NCBI GenBank assembly: GCA_963758365.1
Contig: CAVWVB010000001.1
Location: forward strand, 310,001-374,000
Reading direction: 5' to 3'
Origin: Dokdonella_A sp963758365
Lineage (GTDB): Bacteria; Pseudomonadota; Gammaproteobacteria; Xanthomonadales; Rhodanobacteraceae
Length of the DNA: 64,000 nt
In this document: piece by piece, positions 8,674 to 17,167 of the stretch
Position numbering within the stretch: the first letter of the stretch is position 1
Layout of the letters: the number at the start of each line of letters is the position of its first letter
Translations under genes and position numbers: made by a program
The notes under the pieces: generated by a model
The model's input: only the letters and a program-made list of their open reading frames with translations
Databases searched by the model: none
What the model was told of the DNA's origin: nothing

Positions 8674-9630
8674 TCAACCGAGCGAGGCGAGCCACTCGTC
8701 GTCGGACCCTTCGTTGACGCCCTCGAACAGGAACGTCGACAGATAGCGCTCGCCGGTGTCCGGCAACATCGCGAGCAGCACCGATCCCTTCGGCGCGGAC
8801 TCGGCGACGCTGAGTGCCGCGGCGACGGTCGCGCCGGCCGACACGCCGACGAAGATTCCTTCCTCGGCAGCGAGGCGCCGCGCGGTGTCGCGCGCGACCG
8901 TGTCGTCGACGGGTTCGATAGCGTGCGCGACATCGCGGTTCAGGACTTCGGGAACGAAATCGGGCGTCCAGCCCTGGATCTTGTGCGGTTTCCACTCCTG
9001 ACCCGCGAGCATCGCCGCACCGGCCGGTTCGGCGACGATGATCCTGACCTCGGGGCGAGCGACGCGCAGGACTTCGCCGACCCCGGTCAGCGTGCCGCCG
9101 GTGCCCCAGCCGGTCACGAAGAAGTCGAGTCGCCGGCCCGCGAAGTCGCGCAGGATCTCGGCGGCGGTCGTCTGCCGGTGGTAGGCGGGGTTGGCCGGGT
9201 TCTCGAACTGGCGCGCGAGGAACCAGCCGTGTTTTTTGGCCAGTTCCTCGGCCTTCCTGACCATGCCGCTGCCGCGCTCGGCGGCCGGCGAGAGGATCAC
9301 CTTGGCGCCGTAGGCGCGCATCAGCTTGCGGCGTTCGATCGAAAACGTCTCGGCCATGACCGCGACGAACTTGTATCCGCGCGCCGCGGCGACCATCGCG
9401 AGCGCGACGCCGGTGTTGCCCGAGGTCGCCTCGATGATCGTATCGCCGGGCTTGAGCCGGCCATGCTGTTCGGCATCGAGCACGATCGCGATCGCGAGGC
9501 GATCCTTGACCGAACCGCCCGGGTTGAACGCCTCGACCTTGACGTAGAGATCGACGTGTCCGGGCGATACGTGGTGCAGCTTCACGATCGGCGTGTTGCC
9601 GATGGTGTCGAGGATGCTGGCGTGGATCAT
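8674..9630 (-). CDS. cysK: Cysteine synthase A (O-acetylserine sulfhydrylase)
   Basis: A 318-residue PLP enzyme making cysteine from O-acetylserine and sulfide. The PLP lysine is in NPGGSVKDRLA near residue 43. The substrate loop is ATSGNTGVALA, and the phosphate-binding glycines are GWGTGGTLTGVGE. MIHASILDTIGNTPIVKLHH is a typical N-terminus. The start at 9630 has GGAGG a few bases upstream; a longer in-frame extension to 10020 is arginine-rich and rejected. CysM or a cystathionine-type relative is less likely on overall pattern. It is monocistronic and shares its terminator with the aldolase gene. Confidence 0.93.
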   Translation of the reverse strand: MIHASILDTIGNTPIVKLHHVSPGHVDLYVKVEAFNPGGSVKDRLAIAIVLDAEQHGRLKPGDTIIEATSGNTGVALAMVAAARGYKFVAVMAETFSIERRKLMRAYGAKVILSPAAERGSGMVRKAEELAKKHGWFLARQFENPANPAYHRQTTAAEILRDFAGRRLDFFVTGWGTGGTLTGVGEVLRVARPEVRIIVAEPAGAAMLAGQEWKPHKIQGWTPDFVPEVLNRDVAHAIEPVDDTVARDTARRLAAEEGIFVGVSAGATVAAALSVAESAPKGSVLLAMLPDTGERYLSTFLFEGVNEGSDDEWLASLG

Positions 9631-9760
9631 GGCGCCTCCGGTGGCAAGCGGGCGGGCCGCGCGGCCGCGCGGGCCCGCGCGGGGGACGACGATGCTACAC
9701 CCGCGTGCCGCGCCGTCCGAAATGCCCGCGGCGTGGCGGCAGCCGCGCGCGGCGGACCCG

Positions 9761-10291
9761 TCAGCGCGCCGCGAGCGCCTCGCGGTAGGCGCCAGCGATG
9801 CGCGTGCCGAAGCAGCAGAACAGCACCTCGGACGGCGTAGCGGAAGCCGCGAGCCACGCGCGCGCCTCGCGCACCGCGATCGCGACTGCGGCGTCGACCG
9901 GAAAGCCATAGGCGCCGCAGCTGATCGCGGGGAACGCGATGCGCGCGACATGGTTCGACTGCGCGACGCGCAGCACCTCGCGGTAGCACGAAGCGAGCAG
10001 GCGCGCCTCGCCCGCACCACCGCCGCGCCAGACCGGCCCCACGGTATGGATCACGTAGCGCGCAGGCAGGCCGAAGCCTGCCGTAAGGCGTGCTTGACCG
10101 GTCGGACAGCGCACGCCGGCACGCAGCTGCGGGATCTCGCGACAGGCCGCGAGCAGGGCCGGCCCCGCCGCGCGATGGATCGCGCCGTCGACGCCGCCCC
10201 CTCCGAGCAACGTCTCGTTTGCCGCGTTGACGATCGCATCGACCGCGAGCGTGGTGATGTCGGCTTCGACGACATGGATGTGAGGGGTCAT
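9761..10291 (-). CDS. Macrodomain protein (O-acetyl-ADP-ribose deacetylase-like)
   Basis: A 176-residue stand-alone macrodomain of the YmdB/MacroD type. The ADP-ribose loop is VNAANETLLGGGGVDGAIHR near residue 21, and the second loop is ISCGAYGFP. Enzymes of this type remove O-acetyl or ADP-ribosyl groups. The start MTPHIHVVEADITT lies at 10291. The first 33 codons and the upstream DNA are part of a 233-bp tandem duplication, so a second copy of the start codon lies 233 bases upstream. No operon partner is evident. Confidence 0.92.
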   Translation of the reverse strand: MTPHIHVVEADITTLAVDAIVNAANETLLGGGGVDGAIHRAAGPALLAACREIPQLRAGVRCPTGQARLTAGFGLPARYVIHTVGPVWRGGGAGEARLLASCYREVLRVAQSNHVARIAFPAISCGAYGFPVDAAVAIAVREARAWLAASATPSEVLFCCFGTRIAGAYREALAAR

Positions 10292-10400
10292 GGCACGGGA
10301 GCGGCGTCGAGTCGTTGCCAGGCTCGCGCTTCCTCGCTCGCCAAGCAACCCGGCCTGCGGCATCCGTGCCTGCGGCGCTCGGCGCAGCGCGCGAGTCCGA
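10194..10400. repeat. Tandem duplication, copy 1
   Basis: A 207-bp unit covering the first part of the macrodomain gene and about 110 bases upstream. It matches 10427-10634 with a 233-bp offset and apparently only one inserted C in the second copy. A perfect 9-bp hairpin (GCGCGAGTC, loop CGAA, GACTCGCGC) spans 10389-10410 at the junction. Confidence 0.9.
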
Positions 10401-10426
10401 AGACTCGCGCAAGCGCTGCGCCTCGC

Positions 10427-10524
10427 CCGCCCCCTCCGAGCAACGTCTCGTTTGCCGCGTTGACGATCGCATCGACCGCGAGCGTGGTGATGTCGGCTTC
10501 GACGACATGGATGTGAGGGGTCAT
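10427..10524 (-). pseudogene. Truncated 5' copy of the macrodomain gene
   Basis: The duplicated fragment starts with ATG at 10524 and encodes the same MTPHIHVVEADITTLAVDAI as the intact gene for about 32 codons. It then diverges at the repeat edge after the GGGG loop. It lacks the rest of the fold and cannot be functional as a macrodomain. It may still be transcribed from the duplicated upstream region. Confidence 0.8.
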
Positions 10525-10634
10525 GGCACGGGAGCGGCGTCGAGTCGTTGCCAGGCTCGCGCTTCCTCGCTCGCCAAGCAACCCGGCCTGCGGCATCCCG
10601 TGCCTGCGGCGCTCGGCGCAGCGCGCGAGTCCGA
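10427..10634. repeat. Tandem duplication, copy 2
   Basis: Second copy of the 233-bp-period duplication; it carries the duplicated start region of the macrodomain gene. The near-identity of the copies points to a recent event. The spacer between copies (10401-10426) ends in the junction hairpin. The whole 10292-10716 interval, 425 bases, holds no intact gene. Confidence 0.9.
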
Positions 10635-10676
10635 CCGAATGGACGCCCGGTATGCATCTGATCCTGGGTTGGGTCC

Positions 10677-10714
10677 TTGAAAATAACTTGCCTAGGACAT
10701 AATATGTACGGCAA
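10677..10714 (+). promoter_or_regulatory. marR-emrAB promoter with overlapping operator-like palindrome
   Basis: TTGAAA at 10677 and TAATAT at 10700 are separated by 17 bases, a good sigma-70 promoter. The half-sites ACATA and TATGT face each other across 10702, with TTGCC and GGCAA further out, giving an imperfect palindrome over the -10 that suits MarR self-repression. The predicted start of transcription is only about five bases before the ATG, so the mRNA may be leaderless or nearly so. Confidence 0.7.
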
Positions 10715-10716
10715 CC

Positions 10717-11184
10717 ATGATCAAGACAACTGATAACACGTTCGCCTACCTCCTCCATGACGTGACCCGGCTGATGCGCAAGCACTTCGACCGGCGCGCG
10801 ATCCGCTTCGAGCTGACCCGCGCGCAATGGCGCGCGCTGAAGTCGATCCGTCGCAACGAGGGTCTGTCGCAGGCCGATCTGGCCGAACTGCTGGAGATGG
10901 AGCCGATCCCGGTCGGGCGCGTCATCGACCGTCTCGAAAAGACCGGCTTCGTCGAGCGCGTGGCCGACCCCGCCGATCGGCGGCGCTGGTGTCTGCACCT
11001 GACCCGCAAGGCGCATGCGGTCGTCGATGAGATGGAAGTGATCGGCGCCGGGCTGCGCGAGGACGCCCTGCGCGGCGTCAGGCGCGCGGACTTCGAAACC
11101 CTGCTGCGCGTGCTCACGCAGCTCAAGGACAACCTCGCGGCGCTCGACGGCGCCGCCGTCGAGGAACGAGGCAACAAGCCATGA
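10717..11184 (+). CDS. MarR family regulator of the emrAB operon
   Basis: A 155-residue winged-helix repressor. The DNA-binding core is LTRAQWRALKSIRRNEGLSQ, then LAELLEMEPIPVGRVIDRLE, and the wing is VERVADPADRRRW. Such MarR/EmrR (MprA) proteins repress drug-efflux genes until a phenolic or hydrophobic ligand binds. The stop overlaps the emrA start by four bases. A strong promoter and a palindrome overlap its own start, consistent with autoregulation. No Shine-Dalgarno sequence precedes the ATG. Confidence 0.9.
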   Translation: MIKTTDNTFAYLLHDVTRLMRKHFDRRAIRFELTRAQWRALKSIRRNEGLSQADLAELLEMEPIPVGRVIDRLEKTGFVERVADPADRRRWCLHLTRKAHAVVDEMEVIGAGLREDALRGVRRADFETLLRVLTQLKDNLAALDGAAVEERGNKP

Positions 11185-12302
11185 CCGACAAGCAACCCAC
11201 ATTGCAGGAACTTCCTGCGCAATCGCCGCCGCGTCGGCAGCGGCGCTGGCTGCGTGCGCTGATGTGGACCGCCGGACCCGCGCTCGTGCTCGCAGCCGGG
11301 GCTTGGCTGTACATCACGTCGGGACGGTATGCATCGACCGACAATGCCTATGTGCAAGCCGACCACGTCACCGTCGCGCCGCAGATCGGCGGCCGCGTGG
11401 TCGAAGTCGACGTGCGCGAGAACCAGGCCGTGCGCAAGGGTGACGTGCTGTTCCGCATCGATGCCGAACCGCTCGGGATCGCGGTCGCACGCATGCAGGC
11501 GCAGGTCGAGTCGGTCGCGAGCCTTCTCGGCGCGGCGCGCAGCGGCTACGCCTCGGCGCAGGCGGACCTGCGTTCGGCCGCGGCCGACCTGCGCTACAAG
11601 CAGCAGCAGTTCAAGCGCATGCAGGAATTGCGTGCGCGCGGCCTGGTCGCGCAGCAGACGCTGGACAATGCCGCCAACGACCTGGCCGCCGCGCGCGCGA
11701 AACAGGACTCGGACAGCGCCGCGGTATCCAAAGCGCAAGGCATGCTCGGCGGCTTGCCGGACACGCCGAACGAACAGCTGGCCGGTTACAAGCTCGCACT
11801 CGCCCAGCTCGCGCAGGCCCGACTCGATCTCGATCATGCGACGGTCCGCGCGCCGATGGACGGCACGATAGGCAAGATGACGCTGCAGAGCGGCGACTTC
11901 CTCGCGACGGGCCAGGTGGCGATGCCGCTGATCGCGCCCACGCCGTGGGTCGACGCGAACTTCAAGGAGACCGACCTGACCCATGTCGCGGTCGGTCAGG
12001 CCGCGACGGTCGAAGTCGACACGTTTCCGGGCCAGCGCTGGCACGCACGTGTGGAGTCGATCAGCCCGGCGTCGGGCGCACAGTTCTCGGTGCTGCCCGC
12101 GCAGAATGCGACCGGCAACTGGGTCAAGGTCGTGCAGCGGATTCCCGTGCGCCTCGCGATCCTCGAACCGGACCGCGACGGCATGATCCTGCGCGCGGGC
12201 ATGAGCGCGAACGTCGAGATCGACACCGGTTCGCGCAACTCGATCCTCGGGCGCTGGCAGGGCGGCGCCGAACCGGTCACGCGGGTGGCGCTGACGCGCT
12301 AG
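11181..12302 (+). CDS. emrA: EmrA-type efflux membrane fusion protein
   Basis: A 373-residue HlyD/EmrA-family adaptor. A single N-terminal membrane anchor (residues 28-45) follows an arginine-rich cytoplasmic stretch. The lipoyl half-motif STDNAYVQADHVTVAPQIGG is characteristic of EmrA, with a coiled-coil region around residues 90-190 and the second lipoyl half ATVRAPMDGTIGKM. It links the inner-membrane pump to an outer-membrane channel; no TolC-type gene is in the window. It overlaps marR by four bases and is followed by emrB after 91 bases. Confidence 0.93.
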   Translation: MTDKQPTLQELPAQSPPRRQRRWLRALMWTAGPALVLAAGAWLYITSGRYASTDNAYVQADHVTVAPQIGGRVVEVDVRENQAVRKGDVLFRIDAEPLGIAVARMQAQVESVASLLGAARSGYASAQADLRSAAADLRYKQQQFKRMQELRARGLVAQQTLDNAANDLAAARAKQDSDSAAVSKAQGMLGGLPDTPNEQLAGYKLALAQLAQARLDLDHATVRAPMDGTIGKMTLQSGDFLATGQVAMPLIAPTPWVDANFKETDLTHVAVGQAATVEVDTFPGQRWHARVESISPASGAQFSVLPAQNATGNWVKVVQRIPVRLAILEPDRDGMILRAGMSANVEIDTGSRNSILGRWQGGAEPVTRVALTR

Positions 12303-12393
12303 GCACCGCGTCCCGTAGCGGCCTTCGCGCCGGGTCCGCGCGACCGATGCGACCGATGCGGCCGGTCCGGCAACCCCCGAACGAACCTCCACG

Positions 12394-13923
12394 ATGAGTG
12401 CAGTCATTTCCACCCACCGCGAAGTCGCCAACCGCGGCCTGCTGGTCGTCTCGGTGATGCTCGCGACCCTGATGCAGGCGCTGGACACGACGATCGCGAA
12501 CGTTGCGCTGCCGAACATGCAGGGCACGCTGTCGGCGACCCAGGACCAGATCTCTTGGGTGCTGACCTCGTACATCGTCGCCGCCGCGATCGCGACGCCG
12601 GCAACCGGCTGGCTTGCCTCGATCATGGGCCGGCGCCGCCTGCTGCTGATCGCGATCGCGGGCTTCACGCTCGCCTCGGTGTTGTGCGGCATGGCGACCA
12701 GCATCGGCGCGATGGTCGCCTTCCGCCTGCTGCAGGGCCTGTTCGGCGCGTCGCTGGTGCCGCTTTCGCAATCCACCCTGCTCGACGTGTACCCGCGCGA
12801 GAAGCATGGCGCGGCGATGGCGCTCTGGGGCATGGGCGTGATGGTCGGGCCGATCCTCGGACCACCGCTCGGCGGCTGGCTTACCGACAGCTACAGCTGG
12901 CACTGGGTATTCCTGATCAACGTGCCGATCGGCGCGCTCGCGCTGTTCGGCGTCGCGGCGAGTCTGCCGACCGACGAAACGCGTTCGTCGCGTTTCGACT
13001 GGCGCGGTTTCGCATTCCTCGCGATCGGCATCGGCGCGCTGCAGCTGTTCCTCGACCGCGGCGAACAGCAGGACTGGTTCGGGTCGGTCGAGATCCAGAT
13101 CGAGGCCGCGCTCGCGTTCCTCGGTTTCTACCTCTACTTCGTGCACTGGCGCTGCAGCACGCGGCCGTTCCTGAATCTCGGCCTGTTCGCTGACCGCAAT
13201 TTCCTGGCCAGCAACGTGTTCATCTTCGTGCTCGGCGTCGTGCTGTTCGCGACGATGGCGCTGCTGCCACCGTTCCTGCAGAACCTGATGAACTATCCGG
13301 TCGTCACGACGGGCCTGCTGCTCGCGCCGCGCGGCGTCGGCACCCTGATCGCAATGATGCTGGTCGGCCGCCTGCTCGCACGCGGCGCGGACGCGCGCCT
13401 GCTCGCGGGCATCGGCATGGCGCTGACCGCGTTCTCGCTCTGGCAGATGATGCATTTCACCCTCGACGTGCCCGAGCACATGATCGTCACGAGCGGCGTG
13501 ATCCAGGGCTTGGGTCTCGGCCTCGTGTTCGTGCCGATCTCCACGGTCGCGTATTCGACCCTGCCGATGGCCGCGCGCACCGAGGCGGCAGGCATCTTCA
13601 GCCTGATGCGCAACATCGGCTCGAGCGTGGGTATCTCGATCGTGATGACCCTGCTCGCGCGCAACACCCAGATCAACCATGCCGAGATCGCCTCGCGCCT
13701 GACCCCGTTCGGCGACAGCATGGCGCAACTGCCCGCGACCTTCGGCGATTCCGCGGGCGGTCTCGCGGCATTGAATGCGGAGGTCACGCGGCAGGCTTCG
13801 GGCATCGCGTTCCTCAACGACTTCTGGTTGATGATGGTGATGACCGTAGTTGCCATCCCGCTGCTGCTGTTGCTGCGGCCCGTGAAATCGCCGGCGCCTG
13901 CGACGATCGTTGCGGATCATTGA
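12394..13923 (+). CDS. emrB: EmrB/QacA (DHA2) MFS drug exporter
   Basis: A 509-residue, 14-helix major facilitator. Motif QALDTTIANVALPNMQG in helix 1 is the DHA2 signature. The loop 2-3 motif appears as GWLASIMGRRRLL, and motif C as WGMGVMVGPILGPPLGGWL. It couples proton entry to export of hydrophobic drugs together with EmrA. The ATG at 12394 is the family-typical start. It is the last gene of the marR-emrA-emrB unit. The substrate range is unknown. Confidence 0.95.
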   Translation: MSAVISTHREVANRGLLVVSVMLATLMQALDTTIANVALPNMQGTLSATQDQISWVLTSYIVAAAIATPATGWLASIMGRRRLLLIAIAGFTLASVLCGMATSIGAMVAFRLLQGLFGASLVPLSQSTLLDVYPREKHGAAMALWGMGVMVGPILGPPLGGWLTDSYSWHWVFLINVPIGALALFGVAASLPTDETRSSRFDWRGFAFLAIGIGALQLFLDRGEQQDWFGSVEIQIEAALAFLGFYLYFVHWRCSTRPFLNLGLFADRNFLASNVFIFVLGVVLFATMALLPPFLQNLMNYPVVTTGLLLAPRGVGTLIAMMLVGRLLARGADARLLAGIGMALTAFSLWQMMHFTLDVPEHMIVTSGVIQGLGLGLVFVPISTVAYSTLPMAARTEAAGIFSLMRNIGSSVGISIVMTLLARNTQINHAEIASRLTPFGDSMAQLPATFGDSAGGLAALNAEVTRQASGIAFLNDFWLMMVMTVVAIPLLLLLRPVKSPAPATIVADH

Positions 13924-13964
13924 CGATGCGCTGACGGGCGTGCGGGCTCATGTAGCATGAACGC

Positions 13965-14531
13965 GTGGATACCGAGCACTCCGCGCTGCCCTTGCCGCAA
14001 ATGCACTGCGGCGTCGCCTTGCTGCGCGCGTGGCGGCCCGAGGACCTCGACAGCCTCGTCGCGAATGCGAGCCATGCCGAGGTCTCACGCGGCCTGCGCG
14101 ATCGCTTTCCATATCCGTACACCGGCGACGACGGCCGCGCGTGGCTCGCGCGCGCGGTCGACGAAGCCGATCGCGCGTGGGCGATCGTGGTCGATGGCGC
14201 GGCTGTCGGCGGGATCAGCCTTCATCCAGGTACCGACGTGCACCGGTTTTCGGCCGAGCTCGGCTACTGGCTCGGCCGGCGTTACTGGGGACGCGGTATC
14301 ATGACCGCGGTCCTGACCGCGTTCGCGGATCGCGCGATGGCCGTGTTCCGCCTGCATCGCCTGTTCGCGACCGTATACGCGAACAATCCGGCGTCGATGC
14401 GCGTGCTCGAGAAGGCCGGATTCGAACGCGAGGGCGTGCAGAAATCCGCGGTCGTCAAGCGCGACGAGCTGCTCGATCTGATCGTCTATGCACGCGTCCA
14501 CCGTGAACTGGACGATCCGCATGAAACGTGA
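13965..14531 (+). CDS. GNAT N-acetyltransferase (RimJ/RimL-like)
   Basis: A 188-residue acetyltransferase. The acetyl-CoA region reads ELGYWLGRRYWGRGIMTAVL (residues 105-124), followed by LFATVYANNPASMRVLEKAGFEREG, the usual Asn and C-terminal motif of RimJ/RimL relatives. It probably acetylates a protein N-terminus, amino acid or small amine. The GTG start at 13965 has a poor ribosome site; an ATG at 14001 is an alternative that would trim 12 residues. It overlaps the downstream methyltransferase by 11 bases. Confidence 0.85.
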   Translation: MDTEHSALPLPQMHCGVALLRAWRPEDLDSLVANASHAEVSRGLRDRFPYPYTGDDGRAWLARAVDEADRAWAIVVDGAAVGGISLHPGTDVHRFSAELGYWLGRRYWGRGIMTAVLTAFADRAMAVFRLHRLFATVYANNPASMRVLEKAGFEREGVQKSAVVKRDELLDLIVYARVHRELDDPHET

Positions 14532-15345
14532 CCGCCATCCGCCGCCGCCGGTATCGCCGTGGGCGAATGCGCGCGCGGAAGCGATGCCGCAGCGCGGCGA
14601 GGAAGCGCGTCTGTACGGTTTGAAGGCGTGCCTCGCCGCGTTCTCGAAACGACCGGGCGCGCTGCGCAAGGTGTATCTGACCGAAACGCGGATGGCTGCG
14701 TTGAAGGATGTGCTCGCGTGGTGCGTGAAGCACCGCATCGGCTATCGCGTCGTCGGCGATGGCGATCTCGACCGGCTGACCGCTTCCCGGCACCACGAAG
14801 GCGTCTGCTTCGACGTCCGGCGCAAGCCGCCACTCGAACTGGCGACCCTGCTTGCGAGCGTGCCGGAAGCGCCGGCACCCTCGCTGCTGCTCTGGCTCGA
14901 CGGGGTCGGCAATCCGCACAACCTCGGCGCGCTGCTGCGCAGTGCCGCGCACTTCGGCGTCGACGGCGTCATCGTGCCGCGCGCGTCCGGGCTCGATGTA
15001 TCCGGCGCGGCCGCGCGCGTCGCCGAGGGCGCGGCGGAAGCCGTGCCCTTCGTGCATGCGGGCACCGCGACCGATGCGATCGGTGCGTTGCGTGCGCATG
15101 GCTATGCGATCGCGGCGACGCTGCCGCGCGGCAGCATTTCGTTGTACGCAAGCAGCCTGCCGCGGCGAGTAGCGCTCGTGTTCGGCGCCGAAGCCGCAGG
15201 CATGAGCGCGACGCTGATCGATGCAGCCGACCTCGAGCTGACCATTCCCGGCAGCGGCGCGATCGAAAGTCTCAACGTCGCCGCGAGTGTTGCGGTCGTG
15301 CTCGGCGAGTACTGGCGGCAGCATCGCAGCCCGGCGCGATCCTGA
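14521..15345 (+). CDS. TrmH/SpoU family RNA 2'-O-methyltransferase
   Basis: A 274-residue SPOUT methyltransferase. The three SpoU motifs are clear: WLDGVGNPHNLGALLRSAAH, ALVFGAEAAGMS, and GSGAIESLNVAASVAVVLGEY, which form the knotted SAM-binding site. An N-terminal substrate-binding domain (residues 30-110) precedes them, as in RlmB-like enzymes. The target is probably rRNA or tRNA ribose but cannot be fixed from sequence. The start at 14521 overlaps the GNAT stop, which supports co-translation. Confidence 0.88.
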   Translation: MKRDRHPPPPVSPWANARAEAMPQRGEEARLYGLKACLAAFSKRPGALRKVYLTETRMAALKDVLAWCVKHRIGYRVVGDGDLDRLTASRHHEGVCFDVRRKPPLELATLLASVPEAPAPSLLLWLDGVGNPHNLGALLRSAAHFGVDGVIVPRASGLDVSGAAARVAEGAAEAVPFVHAGTATDAIGALRAHGYAIAATLPRGSISLYASSLPRRVALVFGAEAAGMSATLIDAADLELTIPGSGAIESLNVAASVAVVLGEYWRQHRSPARS

Positions 15346-15411
15346 TCCGCTGCAGTCGCCGCAGCGCGCCGGGTTCCTCGCGGCGTGCACACGCCACGGC
15401 GGACCGGAAAC

Positions 15412-15807
15412 TCAGCGGTTCTTCAACAGGTCGCGGATCTCGGTCAGCAGGACGACATCGGCGGGTGGCGGTGTGGGCGCGGCCTCTTCCTTGCGGATCA
15501 TGCGGTTCATCAATTTGACGACGAGGAAGATCGCGAGCGCGACGATCGCGAACTGAATGACCGTATTGAGGAAGGCGCCGAACTGGATCGCAACTTCGCC
15601 CTTGCCGTCCGCGCCGGCGGCCTTGAGGATCCATTTCCAGCTCGAGAAATCGACGCCGCCGATCAGCAGGCCGATCGGCGGCATGATGACCTGATCGACC
15701 AGCGAGGAGACGATCTTGCCGAATGCGGCGCCGATGACCACGCCGACCGCGAGATCGATCACGTTGCCGCGCATCGCGAACGCCTTGAACTCCGACATCA
15801 TGCTCAT
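15412..15807 (-). CDS. mscL: Large-conductance mechanosensitive channel
   Basis: A 131-residue MscL. The N-terminal helix and first membrane span, MRGNVIDLAVGVVIGAAFGK, are highly conserved. The second span is IQFAIVALAIFLVVKLMNR, followed by a charged cytoplasmic helix ending LLTEIRDLLKNR. It opens under membrane tension to release solutes during hypo-osmotic shock. Length is typical (about 130-140). It is monocistronic and convergent with the methyltransferase. Confidence 0.97.
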   Translation of the reverse strand: MSMMSEFKAFAMRGNVIDLAVGVVIGAAFGKIVSSLVDQVIMPPIGLLIGGVDFSSWKWILKAAGADGKGEVAIQFGAFLNTVIQFAIVALAIFLVVKLMNRMIRKEEAAPTPPPADVVLLTEIRDLLKNR

Positions 15808-15942
15808 GTGCTTGCTCCCACAGACAGGTGCTGGACAGGTCGCCGCCGGGGCGGCGCATCCACTCTACCCGGAATCGTCGCGTTCGAGACCCGCAGGGCG
15901 CCGCGTGACGCGCAGGTTCGCATCCTCTCGTGCACGTGCGGG

Positions 15943-16629
15943 CTAGACGATCCTGCCCTCCAGCGTCGCTACGCCCGCGAGCTCCGCTCGAATGCGCTCA
16001 CCGCGCCGCAACGCGGCAACACCCGCAGGGGTCCCCGTGAAGATCAGGTCGCCCGGCGCAAGCGTCCACAGACGCGAGAGTTCATGGATGATCGCGGCGA
16101 CATCGAAGATCATCTCGGCGATGTCGGTGTCCTGGCGTCGTTGTCCATCGACGTCGAGAGTCAGACGCGCGTGTCGCGGATGACCGATTTCGGCGACGCT
16201 GCGCAGCGCGGACACCGGCGCGGAGTGGTCGAATCCCTTCGCTGAATCCCAGGGGTGACCCTTCGCTTTCGCCGCCGCCTGCAGGTCGCGGCGGGTCAGA
16301 TCGAGTCCGACGCCGTAGCCGAACACGCAATCGAGCGCACGTTCCACCGGGATATCGCTGCCGCCCGTGGCGAGGGCGACGATCATTTCGACTTCGTGGT
16401 GCAGCTCGGCGGTCGCCCGCGGATAGGCGATGTCGACACCGTCGGTCACGATCGCGTCCGCGGGCTTCATGAAGAACATCGGACGTGTGCGCTCGACCGG
16501 TGCGCCCATCTCCCGCGCGTGTTCGGCGTAGTTGCGACCGATACAGTAGATCCGGTGAACCGGAAAACGCGTGTCGCTGCCGACGACCGGGACACCGGGA
16601 ACGGGGCGAAGCGGCGGAACGTTGACCAT
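15943..16629 (-). CDS. Fumarylacetoacetate hydrolase-fold (FAHD-like) hydrolase
   Basis: A 228-residue FAH-fold enzyme. Conserved segments are RIYCIGRNYAEHAREMG, then ELHHEVEMIVAL with acidic metal ligands, YGVGLDLTRRDLQ, and LIFTGTPAGVAALRRGE. Relatives act as fumarylpyruvate hydrolases, acylpyruvases or oxaloacetate decarboxylases; this one is closest in pattern to fumarylpyruvate/acylpyruvate hydrolases. It is distinct from the larger fumarylacetoacetase at 60.6 kb. The start at 16629 sets the protein at family length. The longer open frame upstream only crosses the decayed DUF3052 pseudogene. Confidence 0.85.
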   Translation of the reverse strand: MVNVPPLRPVPGVPVVGSDTRFPVHRIYCIGRNYAEHAREMGAPVERTRPMFFMKPADAIVTDGVDIAYPRATAELHHEVEMIVALATGGSDIPVERALDCVFGYGVGLDLTRRDLQAAAKAKGHPWDSAKGFDHSAPVSALRSVAEIGHPRHARLTLDVDGQRRQDTDIAEMIFDVAAIIHELSRLWTLAPGDLIFTGTPAGVAALRRGERIRAELAGVATLEGRIV

Positions 16630-16732
16630 GGCCGAAGCTCGCGATGGAGACGACGCCAAAGGATATACGACGCCGATGCGGCGCGACGCGGCTTCTGCGC
16701 CGGCCAGGACGTCGTTCGCGTGGCCACACCAG

Positions 16733-17057
16733 CTAGAGCGCCGACCCGTTCGTGTCGATTGCACAGACCTTGACATCGACCAGACCGAGCGGCAATGCGA
16801 GCGCACGCACCGTGTCCTCGGGTATCCCGCTCGCGACGCCCGAACCGCGTTTCGGCCACGACACCCAGAGCACGCCCCGGGCGGGCAGCTTGCGAGCCAT
16901 CGCTTCTGGCAGGGTGTTGAAAAACACCCTGTTGGCGCAAGGCGCATGGGTCTGCGCCAACCAGCGTCGCATGATCGGTTGGCGCATCGCGGACGAGGAC
17001 GCGCGGATCCGCGGTCAGACCGGGTTTCCGCCAGACCGGTCTGCCGCAACGGCCCAT
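16733..17057 (-). pseudogene. Decayed DUF3052 gene
   Basis: Two frames together resemble a DUF3052 protein. The N-terminal part, in one frame from about 17057, reads MGRCGRPVWRKPGL, then RVLVRDAPTDHATLVGAD. The C-terminal part, in another frame, reads LPARGVLWVSWPKRGSGVA, then LPLGLVDVKVCAIDTNGSAL. It ends at an amber codon where relatives have a lysine, and LVWPRER continues in frame after the stop. The middle appears shortened, so frameshift, internal loss and early stop all point to decay. Family identity is from memory. Confidence 0.65.
16911..16932. repeat. Perfect hairpin inside the DUF3052 pseudogene
   Basis: CAGGGTGTT and AACACCCTG flank a GAAA centre. A second inverted pair, TTGGCGCA and TGCGCCAA, lies just beyond it. 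These could mark a lesion that disrupted the gene. The TGTTGAAAAA core resembles some insertion-sequence ends, but no transposase or paired end is present. Confidence 0.5.
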
Positions 17058-17167
17058 GACATCTGTCATCTTCACCAGATGACCCTTTCGCCTTGCCGCG
17101 CTACGGGTGGACGCGGAGTCTATGGCACACTCGAAGTTCTTGTCCGCGTCACGAGGAAGGCTGCAAA

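Noticed and set aside
16911..16932. Insertion-sequence end near the DUF3052 pseudogene
   Set aside because: The TGTTGAAAAA core resembles some IS ends, but there is no transposase, partner end or target duplication.
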